DNA of 64,000 bases from CAVWXT01 sp963759115 (GTDB taxonomy: Bacteria > Planctomycetota > Planctomycetia > Pirellulales > Thermoguttaceae): NCBI GenBank assembly GCA_963759115.1, contig CAVWXT010000006.1:992001-1056000 (forward strand), read 5' to 3'. Made by a program: the position numbers and the translations under genes. The notes under the pieces were generated by a model. That model was not told the origin of the DNA. It searched no databases and worked only from the letters and a program-made list of their open reading frames with translations. Positions 56,400-64,000 of this stretch are shown one piece after another (the stretch's first letter is position 1; each line of letters begins with the position of its first letter).

Positions 56400-59300
56400 A
56401 TGCGAATGGGCCGACGCCCTCTTTCCCACGGGCTGCTTACTTTCTTGTCCGCGATGCTGGCCGTCGCGCCGCTTCAGGCCGGGTCGCTGGAGTTTCGCTC
56501 GGAAGGTTTTTTTGCCTCGCCGGACGCCCGCGTGAAGTTCCACCGCGAATCGTGGCGTTATTGCCCGCATCTGGACGTCGATGGCACGTTGGCCGTCAAC
56601 ATCGACGGCCCCATTCTGCATCCGGGCTACGTGTCGCTGGCCGGCGACAAGACGAAGACGGAGATCGACCCGGCCCGGCGGCAGTTGGTCGATTTGGGCG
56701 TGCTGGGCAAGTTCGCGGCGCCGTGCCGCCGGACGATCAGCGAATACCAGGGCGGCATGCTCGTGCGATTGGAGTTTGGTCCGACGCCGCCCGAAGTGAC
56801 CGAGGCGATCTGCCGCGTCATTCTTCCGGTCGACGTCTTCAAGGGCCGCCGCGCCCGATGGGAAGGCGGTGAGATCGTCTTGCCCAAGGAGAAGCCCGAC
56901 GACCGGCATCTGGTCTTCCTGAACGATCCCAAGGGCAAGTCCGCTCAGTTTCGCTTCGACTTGGGCCAAGGCCGCGAGTTGGGCGTGAAGTTCCTCTCGC
57001 CCACGCAAGGCCTCTCGCTGGCCGATTGCCGTCAGTGGAATGAGGCCAATTATCACGTGCAGGCGAAGTTCGATGGCCAAGCGATGGCAATCTTTCTGTG
57101 CCTGCTTAGGCCGGAGGAGCCGTTTCCGCCGGTGGAGTTGCTGGCCGTCGAGGCCAAGCGGCCCGAGGCCAAAGTGTCGGACCAGGGGGCTGTCTTTCTG
57201 GCAAGGGACGGATTGTACGAAATACTCGTCGCCAAGTCCGGGCAGGTTCAAGTGCTGAAAAAGGGCCTGCCTTGCTTTGCCGTCGAGCCGCCCCACGTGC
57301 GGGAAAAGGACGCGATCTATCCTCTGGCCGAGGGCGTGAGCTTCGAGGCGAAGGAGAATCGGGTGGAGGTTGTTTCCAAGGCCAAGGACAAGCCGTTTCG
57401 CCTGCGGCAGTCGTTCGCGATGGAGGCAGACGGCTGGTTGAGCGTTTCGGCCGAGTTCGAGGGCGTGGCGGCCCCCGGCCAGGCGGCCAAGGTGGAGTTG
57501 GCGATGCCGGCCCAAACGTTTGCGGGACGAACCGTCCGCGCCGCCGAACGATTCTTCGATCTCCCCAAGGACAAGGCGCCGCGAGCGACTCTGTTTGACG
57601 ATTGGGCCGGCAAGGTTCTGGACTACAACCTCCCGCCCGACGGACCGGAGCGCGTGACGTTGATTTGCGACCGGAAGGCGGCCACGAATCTGAACGACTA
57701 CCGGGCGTGGGGCCAGAACAGTTTCAAGATCGGCATGACGGCCAAGGACGGCACGGTGAAGTACCGCCTGCACTTCTGGAAAGAGGACGGCCCGCCTGCG
57801 GCCGCTGTCAAACGCAATCTGCTGCGCGACGGGGCCAGTTTCGAGACCGGCCCCGAGGGCGTCCAGCCGTACTCCTGCTATAGCTGGTACGACAAGATGG
57901 TCGGGCCGGGAATCCGGCCGGTCTTCGACGCCACGACGGCCGTACACGGCACAACCAGCCTGCGGCTGACGGCCAGCGATTCGCGCAAGCTGGGCAATCC
58001 AAAGGGGTTTGCCTTCGTGGGGGCCGCCTTCGACCGCGTCCCACTGAAGCGCGACTGCAAGTACACCGTCTCCGCCTACCTGAAGGCCGACCGGCCGGGC
58101 ATGAAGGCCGTGATCTATTGCGGCGAATCGACCTGGGCCGGCGAGGACTGGGGACCGTTCCCCGTGACCACCCAATGGAAACGCTATCACTTCCCCTTCT
58201 TCACCGCCGACTTCAAGAAGAGCGGCTATTATCTCACCTGGGTCGGACTCGATCCGGGCTGCACGCAGGGCACGCTCTGGATCGATGCCGTGCAGTTGGA
58301 AGAGGGCGACCTGAGCGACTTCCAGCCCGCGGCCGAAGCCGAGTATGGCGTCGAGGTACCCAACACGGAGAAGCTCTTCGAGCGAGGCGCCGCGTGCGAG
58401 GCCGTGCTACACGTCCGCAACAACGGCAAGACGGCGCTGACGAGCAATGTGCAATTCGCCATCAAAGACTATTGGGAACAAGTGGCGCGGAAGGGCTCGG
58501 TCGCCGTCAGCGTGCCGGCCGAGACTACGGCCGCGTATCCCGTGGACCTCGGCCCGTTGCCGTGTGGCTACTACCGCGGTTATTTCACCGCGCCAAGCGG
58601 CGAGGTGAAGGAATTGATATTCGGCGTTTACGAACCGCAGCCACTTACGCCGCTGCCCGACGATTGGCCGCTGGGGTGCCACAACGATCCGATGCCGCTG
58701 GTGCGGAAGCTGGGCTTCGGCTCGGTGCGGGCGTTCGAGATTTTCGAGTTCGCGGGCATTGCCCCGGCCAAGGGGAAGTTCGATTTCTCCCGCTCCGATC
58801 GCATGGTCGCGGAGGCCGAAAAATGCGGCCTTTCGATCATGCCCATCTTGAGTGAGTTTCAGTGGCCCTACTATCGGGCCGACCCGCCCATTCCTCCGTA
58901 CGCCCAGGAGAAGGTGGGCGAGAACGTGCTGGAGGACGGCCGGCGGGTCCGCCTGGCCTGGCCGACGATCGAGGCATGGAGGGCCTACGTCCGCGCCTTG
59001 ACCAGCCACTACAAAGGGAAGATCACCTACTGGGAGGTGATGAACGAGCCCAACCTGCTGATGACCGCCCAACAATATGCCCCGTATCTGCGGGCCGCCT
59101 ACGAAGCGGCGAAAGAAGGCAATCCCGATTGCCGCGTGGTGGGCATCTGCGGCACGTCGGATTTTGCCGGCAAGCCGGGCTCCTTTACCGATAGCGTCTT
59201 CAAGCTCGGCGGCGCAAAGTGGTTCGACGTGCTCTCGGTGCATCTCTACGACACGCACGCCCCCGAACAATCGCTCGACGCCGGCTCCGATCAACTGCTG

Positions 59301-59969
59301 GAGCGATGGCGCAAGACCATGAAGGACTCGTACGCCAAGGAGGCTCGCGTGTGGCACACCGAGCGGAGCTTCTCCAACCGCGAAATGGCCTATTCCGCCG
59401 CCAAAGTCAACGTGCCGGCCGAGTACTGCGAGGAGCCGCAGTTCCTTATCGACACCTTCAAGCACAAGGCGGAGTACATGATCCGGGAGACGCTACTGGA
59501 TTCGGTGGCCGGCAGTGGAGGGCGGTTCTTCTGGTTCGGGCAGTTCGACTACGAGACGTGTTTCATAACCCAGCGATACTTTGAGCCCTACGGACTCGAC
59601 CATGCCGAGTTCGATCAGTCGCCCTGCCCGGAACTGATTGCCGCCAATGGACTGGCCCGCGTGCTCGAAGGCAGGTCGCATCCCTACCGGCAGCTTTCCA
59701 TCGGCGATGGCGGCCACTGCTGCGTGTTTACGGGCGAAAAGGGCTCGGTGGCCGCGCTGTGGAATGGGAAGGCCAAGGGCCGGGTCGCCATCGGCGTGGG
59801 AAAGACCAAGTGCATCCTCCACAATTTCTTTGGCGAGCCGATCGCGGTCGCGCCCGACGAGAAGGGCCAAATTGTGGTGGACTTGGAGGGCGCGCCGAAG
59901 TATCTATCGCTGCCTGGCCAGGACGGCGAGGCCTGCTGTGGTCTGCTGGGGAAGGCGAAGGCGGAGTGA
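56400..59969 (+). CDS. Large secreted glycoside hydrolase (GH39-like) with carbohydrate-binding module
   Basis: 1189 residues, intact. Leader: HGLLTFLSAMLAVAPLQAGS. N-terminal 500 residues are beta-sandwich-like (TLICDRKAATNLNDYRAWGQ) of unknown family. Around residues 515-680 there is a CBM4/9-like domain (ASFETGPEGVQPYSCYSWYD, TSLRLTASDSRKLGNPKGF, GTLWIDAVQLEEGDLSDFQP). From about residue 745 a TIM-barrel follows: GFGSVRAFEIFEFAGIAPAK, YWEVMNEPNLLMTAQQY with a probable acid/base Glu, and WFDVLSVHLYDTH, then EARVWHTERSFSN with a probable nucleophile Glu. GGGAGAACGATC precedes ATG 56400. Substrate is a guess: xylosides, L-idosides or related. Confidence 0.8.
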   Translation: MRMGRRPLSHGLLTFLSAMLAVAPLQAGSLEFRSEGFFASPDARVKFHRESWRYCPHLDVDGTLAVNIDGPILHPGYVSLAGDKTKTEIDPARRQLVDLGVLGKFAAPCRRTISEYQGGMLVRLEFGPTPPEVTEAICRVILPVDVFKGRRARWEGGEIVLPKEKPDDRHLVFLNDPKGKSAQFRFDLGQGRELGVKFLSPTQGLSLADCRQWNEANYHVQAKFDGQAMAIFLCLLRPEEPFPPVELLAVEAKRPEAKVSDQGAVFLARDGLYEILVAKSGQVQVLKKGLPCFAVEPPHVREKDAIYPLAEGVSFEAKENRVEVVSKAKDKPFRLRQSFAMEADGWLSVSAEFEGVAAPGQAAKVELAMPAQTFAGRTVRAAERFFDLPKDKAPRATLFDDWAGKVLDYNLPPDGPERVTLICDRKAATNLNDYRAWGQNSFKIGMTAKDGTVKYRLHFWKEDGPPAAAVKRNLLRDGASFETGPEGVQPYSCYSWYDKMVGPGIRPVFDATTAVHGTTSLRLTASDSRKLGNPKGFAFVGAAFDRVPLKRDCKYTVSAYLKADRPGMKAVIYCGESTWAGEDWGPFPVTTQWKRYHFPFFTADFKKSGYYLTWVGLDPGCTQGTLWIDAVQLEEGDLSDFQPAAEAEYGVEVPNTEKLFERGAACEAVLHVRNNGKTALTSNVQFAIKDYWEQVARKGSVAVSVPAETTAAYPVDLGPLPCGYYRGYFTAPSGEVKELIFGVYEPQPLTPLPDDWPLGCHNDPMPLVRKLGFGSVRAFEIFEFAGIAPAKGKFDFSRSDRMVAEAEKCGLSIMPILSEFQWPYYRADPPIPPYAQEKVGENVLEDGRRVRLAWPTIEAWRAYVRALTSHYKGKITYWEVMNEPNLLMTAQQYAPYLRAAYEAAKEGNPDCRVVGICGTSDFAGKPGSFTDSVFKLGGAKWFDVLSVHLYDTHAPEQSLDAGSDQLLERWRKTMKDSYAKEARVWHTERSFSNREMAYSAAKVNVPAEYCEEPQFLIDTFKHKAEYMIRETLLDSVAGSGGRFFWFGQFDYETCFITQRYFEPYGLDHAEFDQSPCPELIAANGLARVLEGRSHPYRQLSIGDGGHCCVFTGEKGSVAALWNGKAKGRVAIGVGKTKCILHNFFGEPIAVAPDEKGQIVVDLEGAPKYLSLPGQDGEACCGLLGKAKAE

Positions 59970-60057
59970 TGACAAGGAATTGGCAGAAGCCGTGAGAAAG
60001 GTCGCATAGTAGCGAGAGGCAAGCGACGCAAGGCAACTAGAATAGCTCGCTTGGCTT

Positions 60058-61308
60058 TTAGAATAGCTCGCCTGGTTTTGCTGCCCGCCTTTCCTTTAGG
60101 TTCCTCAAGTCTGCGTTGGAAATAAGGTTCGCAGCCAAGCCTCGAATCAGTGTGTATGGCTGCATAAGGGGATTATCGAAACGATACCTTGGCCGAGCCG
60201 ACTTGTCGTCCTTCGCTAGAACGGGTCCATGTTCGGACTCGCAAAACGTATGTAGATGTCGCGCGAAGGCTGAAATCTCGTATGTGCGTCCGAGGATTTT
60301 TTCCAACGGTCCCCGAACATCCCTCGGATAGAACCATCCCAAGTCATCGGTTTCGGCAAGTGCGCATGCCAACAGAACTTCCTTGTATAAAGCTTCCTTT
60401 CGTGAGCTCGTGATCGCCTTGGAATAATCGGCCTGGATGGAGGCCTGTGCCTTGTCAACCGCTTCTTTCACCGCAATTTGGACGTGTCGATCGCAGACGC
60501 ATAAGCTCTTACTGTCAAGAGCAGACCGTCCGGAATGTAGCCCCAGCAAGTGTGGGTAATGAGGAAGACCGCGCGACAGGTGCGTGATCTCGTCGAGCGC
60601 GGATTCCTCGATGGTCATCTGAGTCTTGGCTAGTCCCTGGGTTACGATCGTTTCCAGTTCATTGTACGACATCCGAGGCATACGCACTTGTCTAAGGCAA
60701 CGCTCAAGCGATCTGTGATTTGCAATGAGCGTTTCGACGTCATCCGCCACTCCGACCAAGACGACGGTCGCCGGCACGACTCTGTCTGACAAGAACTTTA
60801 GCGTATCGGACATCATTGCCCGCGCGTTAGAACTTTCGACCGTGTCGAATTCGTCCAGGATGATAACGACGAGATCGTCTTGACCGAGGCTGGAAAGAAC
60901 CCTCCGCACAATATCTGGTGAGATCCGATCTGAGTATGAACCTGTATATTCCTTGAGCAGCTTTCTTTCCAACTTCTCCAGGGCAATCCCGTCTCTTCCG
61001 CTTTCGGCCTTGAATGCAATCTCCTCGAAGACTCGCTTCCAGATGTCGCTGTAGCTGTCTGTCGTCATGCAGTTAACTTGTGGAGCAAGGACATTGGCGA
61101 CCGGAGCGCGAATCCCGTAAAAGATCATGTTAGCCAAAGAGGTTTTCCCGACCCCCCTTTCGCCATAAAGGACCGCGTGCTGGCCCTGTTGGTTAATTGC
61201 GTCAACAACGTCTCGTATTTGTGACTTTCTACCAGCAAACAGATCCTCGCGGTTGATCGGGGCGGTCGGCTTGAAGACCGTCCCCAACATGAATGCTTTC
61301 TCTTGCAC
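60058..61308 (-). CDS. ORC/Cdc6-like AAA ATPase, orphan
   Basis: The 416-residue product has VLYGERGVGKTSLANMIF (Walker A), VVIILDEFDTVESSNARAMM (Walker B), PATVVLVGVADDVETLIANH (sensor 1) and LRQVRMPRMSYNELETIVTQ, as in ORC/Cdc6-type STAND or AAA ATPases found in bacteria as orphan genes. The C-terminal part is helical with a winged-helix look (EALYKEVLLACALAETDDLG). Base composition is much more A/T-rich than neighbours, a sign of transfer. It has no partner gene visible. ATG 61308 is preceded by no strong site; 61290 is possible. Confidence 0.8.
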   Translation of the reverse strand: MQEKAFMLGTVFKPTAPINREDLFAGRKSQIRDVVDAINQQGQHAVLYGERGVGKTSLANMIFYGIRAPVANVLAPQVNCMTTDSYSDIWKRVFEEIAFKAESGRDGIALEKLERKLLKEYTGSYSDRISPDIVRRVLSSLGQDDLVVIILDEFDTVESSNARAMMSDTLKFLSDRVVPATVVLVGVADDVETLIANHRSLERCLRQVRMPRMSYNELETIVTQGLAKTQMTIEESALDEITHLSRGLPHYPHLLGLHSGRSALDSKSLCVCDRHVQIAVKEAVDKAQASIQADYSKAITSSRKEALYKEVLLACALAETDDLGWFYPRDVRGPLEKILGRTYEISAFARHLHTFCESEHGPVLAKDDKSARPRYRFDNPLMQPYTLIRGLAANLISNADLRNLKERRAAKPGELF

Positions 61309-61769
61309 TCGCTGTAGCTCAGGTCACCCATTAGAAGGTCTCCACCGAAGATGGGATATCGTGTAGTTAATGATACTTCATGCTACCAAGGATGTCAATC
61401 GCCATAGCGTGCGAATAGTTTTGAAGGTCGCCGCCGTGTTCTCACGTGAACGAATTCGCAAGCGCGCGAATCACAAGTCTTTGCAGGTAAATGGTTTGCA
61501 GATCTGATATGCCGCGAACTGAAGAATTGCGAGGTCCGACCGACGACGGAAAAATCGCCGCTTGGCGAATTCGCCACCCCCTTCAAGGATTTGGTACACA
61601 TGGTTCCCTCAGGTGCCCGGCCAAATTCCGGGTGAACTTCCCGATTCATCGGGCGATCCGAAGTCGCGTAGGGGTGGTATTGCCGGCCCGCCGTGGCACT
61701 GTTTCGGCGCTGGGAATCCGGGCAGGCTCGATAATCATTGGTCGCTGATTGGCGCTCTTCCCCGCCGCC
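61309..61769. other. Intergenic region upstream of the riboswitch
   Basis: No recognised gene. A/T-rich to about 61400. A short frame on the plus strand (61491-61748) is open but lacks coding character. No repeat found. Confidence 0.4.
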
Positions 61770-61771
61770 GT

Positions 61772-61965
61772 TATACTACCGTGTTCGCGGTTGGAGCCGC
61801 GCAGGCTCCGACGGCGAACGATTATGGGAAGCTGGTGCGAATCCAGCACGGCCCCGCCACTGTGATCGGCGACGAAAGCCGCAGCGAATGGCCACTGTCC
61901 CCACGGGGATGGGAAGGCCGCGGCAAGTAGGATGACCCGAAAGTCAGGATACCACAAGGGTACTT
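61772..61965 (+). promoter_or_regulatory. Cobalamin (adenosylcobalamin-type) riboswitch
   Basis: The element contains GGTTGGAGCCGCGCAGGCTC (a stem), GGGAAGCTGGTGCGAATCCA, CAGCACGGCCCCGCCACTGT (the conserved CGCCACTG core) and the B12-box-like AAAGTCAGGATACC near 61940. This is the standard order. Downstream lies a terminator and then cob genes, so B12 binding should reduce their transcription. Confidence 0.9.
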
Positions 61966-62040
61966 TGCTGGCTCCCATTTTGCGGGCGTCAACAGTGCGT
62001 GCCTTCGCGGGAAGGTCCTGGTCATCGCTGCGTGCATTGG

Positions 62041-62074
62041 GCCCATCCTCGCTGAAGGCTGGGCTTTTTTTGTT
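62041..62074 (+). terminator. Intrinsic terminator of the riboswitch expression platform
   Basis: GCCCATCC and GGCTGGGC pair as an 8-bp stem with one mismatch around TCGCTGAA, followed by TTTTTTT. It is 20 bp before the cobA ATG. Confidence 0.75.
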
Positions 62075-62091
62075 GGACTTTGGGTCCCACC

Positions 62092-62855
62092 ATGACGCAG
62101 GCATCGGGCAACAGCCGTCGGAAAAGTCTACCTGGTGGGCGCCGGTCCCGGCGATCCCGGCCTGATCACCGTCCGCGGCGCCCAGTGCCTGGCCGAGGCC
62201 GACCTGGTGCTGTACGACTACCTGGTCAATCCGCGTCCTGCTCCAACACGCGCCGACGGCGGAACAGGTCTGCCTGGGACATCCGCATGGCGGCCGGGAG
62301 ATGCTCCAGCAAGAGGTCAACGGCCGGATGATCGCCGCGGCCCGGCAGGGCAAGACGCGTCGTGCGTCTGAAGAGCGGCGATCCGTATCTCTTCGGCCGC
62401 GGCGGCGAGGAGGTCGAGGTCCTCGCGGCGGCGGGCATTCCCTACGAGGTCGTGCCCGGCGTGACGGCGGCCTTTGCCGCGGCCAGTCATGCGGGCATCC
62501 CCATCACGCATCGCGACCTGGCCTCGGCCGTGGCCTTGATCACCGGGCCACCGCCGCGGCGACAAGTGCGGGCCCGGAGTTGGACTACCAATCGCTGGCC
62601 CGCTTCCCCGGCACGCTGGTTTTGTACATGGGCATGACCACTTCGCGGCAATGGAGCGAGGCGCTGATCTGCGGCGGTCGGTCGCCCGAGACGCCGGTGG
62701 CCATCGTGCGGCGGGCGAGCTGGCCCGATCAGGAGACGATCCGCTGCACGCTGGGAACCGTGGCCGACGTGATCGAGCGGCAGACCATCCGCCCGCCGGC
62801 GGTGATCGTGGTCGGCGAAGTCGTGGCGTTGGCGCCGCCGAAGCCGCCCGAGTAA
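62092..62855 (+). CDS. cobA: Uroporphyrinogen-III C-methyltransferase CobA (several frameshifts)
   Basis: CobA makes precorrin-2 on the way to siroheme and B12. From ATG 62092, after a shift, VYLVGAGPGDPGLITVRGAQ appears; then DLVLYDYLVNP, a shift to LLQHAPTAEQVCLGHPHGG, another to RLKSGDPYLFGRGGEEVEVL, VVPGVTAAFAAASHAGIPIT with SAM-binding motifs, and a final shift near 62550 to GPELDYQSLARFPGTLVLYM and VIVVGEVVALAP. At least four indels. Total size matches CobA. It lies right after the riboswitch terminator. Confidence 0.9.
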
Positions 62856-62867
62856 GGAGATCTGTCC

Positions 62868-63473
62868 ATGGCCAAACGCCTGCTCCTGCTGCGGCATGCC
62901 CGAATCGTGGCCGACCATGTTGGGCGATTGATCGGCGCGACCGACGTACCGTTGGATCCGTCGGGCGAGGCGCAGGCGCAGGCGCTGGCCGACCGCGTGC
63001 TGCGATGGGGGCCGCAGGCGTGCTATTGCAGTCCGATGCAGCGCTGCCGGCAGACGGCCGCGGCCGTGGCGCCCGACTTGCCGCTGCTGGTCGACCCCGA
63101 CCTGCGCGAGATCGACTTTGGGCAGTGGGAAAACCGGACGTTTGCCGAAGCGGCCGCGAAGGACCCGTCGCTGGTCGATCGCTGGGCGGCGTTCGACCTC
63201 GATTTCGCTTTCCCGGCGGGGAAAGCGTGGGCGACTTTCCTGCGCCGCGTTCAGGCGGCCGCCGATCGCTTGGTCAGCGCCGAGCCCCAGACCGTGCTGG
63301 TGGTCACCCACGGCGGCGTGATCCGCACGATGATCTGCCACCTGCTGGGACTCGAGCCGCGCAAGTACGTGGCGTTCGACGTGCCCTATGCGGCGATGGC
63401 CGTGATCGATATGTTCGACGGCCAAGGCGTGCTTGCCGCGTTGGAGCGGCCCGAGCTGTGGAGGACGGTCATG
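62868..63473 (+). CDS. cobC: Alpha-ribazole phosphatase-like histidine phosphatase CobC
   Basis: This family removes phosphate from alpha-ribazole 5'-phosphate in B12 nucleotide-loop assembly. ATG 62868 (after AAGGAGATCTGTCC) opens KRLLLLRHARIVADHVGRLI with the catalytic RHA; the second His is in VVTHGGVIRTMICHLLGL. REIDFGQWENRTFAE is conserved. The frame has no stop before the cobU start; about 202 residues are CobC. Shifting by one base near 63460 would give a stop (GHGC then TGA), so the missing stop may be an indel or a real fusion. Confidence 0.85.
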
Positions 63474-64000
63474 GCTGAAATCGTGCTGGTCACCGGCGGT
63501 TGCCGCAGCGGCAAGAGTGCCTACGCCCAGCAGCATGGCCGAGTCGCTGCCGCCCACGCGGCTGTACGTGGCCACCTGTCCGGTCACCGACGACGAAATG
63601 CGGCGCCGCATCGAGGAGCACCGTCGGCTCGCCGCGGCCGCGGCTGGGACACCGTCGAAGAGCAACTCGATCTGGCCGGCGTCTTCGCGCCGCCACGCCG
63701 AGCACAACGTGCTGCTGGTCGATTGCGTGACGCTCTGGGTCAACAACCTGATGTATCACGCCGAACGCGAGCGGCGGCACGTCGACCGAAGCCGACGTGG
63801 CCGAGCAGTGCGACCGGATGCTCGAAGCGGCCCAGGCGATGTCGCGGCACGGTGATCTTCGTCACCAACGAGGTCGGCATGGGCGTGGTGCCGGAGAATG
63901 CCCCGGCCCGCCGCTATCGCGACCTGGTCGGCCGGGCGAACCAGATCATTGCCGCGCGGGCCGACGCGGTGACGCTGATGTCGTGTGGAATCCCGTGCCT
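63474..64000 (+). CDS. cobU: Adenosylcobinamide kinase/guanylyltransferase CobU (frameshifts, 3' end beyond edge)
   Basis: CobU phosphorylates and GMP-loads adenosylcobinamide. ATG 63474 opens EIVLVTGGCRSGKSAYAQ with the P-loop. A shift near 63535 leads to MAESLPPTRLYVATCPVTDD, EMRRRIEEHR; then DCVTLWVNNLMYH; another shift near 63850 gives VIFVTNEVGMGVVPENAPAR and RYRDLVGRANQIIAARAD. The gene runs off the right edge. It overlaps the end of cobC. Confidence 0.88.

Noticed and set aside
61491..61748. Small gene upstream of the riboswitch
   Set aside because: No coding bias, leader or motif; composition follows the surrounding non-coding sequence.

Overview
The window looks like a chromosome segment of a free-living planctomycete, probably Pirellulales-like. 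This is inferred from the high G+C, loosely packed genes with many dispersed hairpin repeats, Tat-signal Gfo/Idh/MocA oxidoreductases, PD40/TPR and PQQ-propeller secreted proteins, SSS sugar transporters, M55 and C45 hydrolases and a flagellar locus. No rRNA, tRNA or CRISPR array was seen.

Layout. 1-1554: 5' part of a group II intron on the minus strand, with its reverse transcriptase running off the left edge. 1751-8168 (minus): flagellar basal-body operon read right to left, HATPase-fliF-fliG-fliH-fliI-fliJ-fliN. 8930-15175 (plus): small orphan gene, CocE/NonD hydrolase, ThuA-like protein, SSS transporter and PIG-L deacetylase. 15362-19446 (minus): class III aminotransferase, a toxin-antitoxin pair, a PD-(D/E)XK-like gene and an oxidoreductase overlapping it. 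19759-22910: Cys-rich secreted protein, TadG/VWA pilus-like protein, lipoprotein. 22994-27271 (minus): carA and a cytochrome-motif/PD40/TPR protein. 27467-28252: an ORF-less group II intron placed exactly at the edge of a dispersed palindromic repeat. 28353-36944 (minus): sugar locus (fucI-like isomerase, SSS transporter, small membrane partner, secreted protein, xylA, xylB). 37331-48781: GH20-like enzyme with an in-frame stop, a possible integron cassette, flavoprotein, HEAT-like, PQQ, LRR and oxidoreductase genes, an MNT/HEPN remnant and PAC2. 49116-59969: hypothetical protein, M55 and C45 hydrolases, heparinase II/III, a deletion remnant, a STAS-like protein and a large GH39-like protein. 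60058-61308: an AT-richer ORC/AAA ATPase. 61770-64000: cobalamin riboswitch, terminator, cobA, cobC and cobU (cut by the edge).

How it fits together. The sugar genes form a saccharide-scavenging set: secreted glycosidases, a polysaccharide lyase, acyl hydrolases, Na+ symporters, then pentose/deoxysugar isomerases and a kinase. The cob genes look B12-repressed through the riboswitch.

Most striking is the repeat landscape. At least seven copies of a palindromic element share a 19-21 bp stem, and three of them have long conserved arms. One copy is the landing site of an ORF-less intron whose likely helper, the related reverse-transcriptase intron, sits at the left edge next to another hairpin. 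Single-base frameshifts are clustered in fliF/G/H/I, fucI and cobA/cobU, while genes up to 3.5 kb elsewhere are intact. I read these mostly as sequence errors rather than decay, but this cannot be settled from the sequence.
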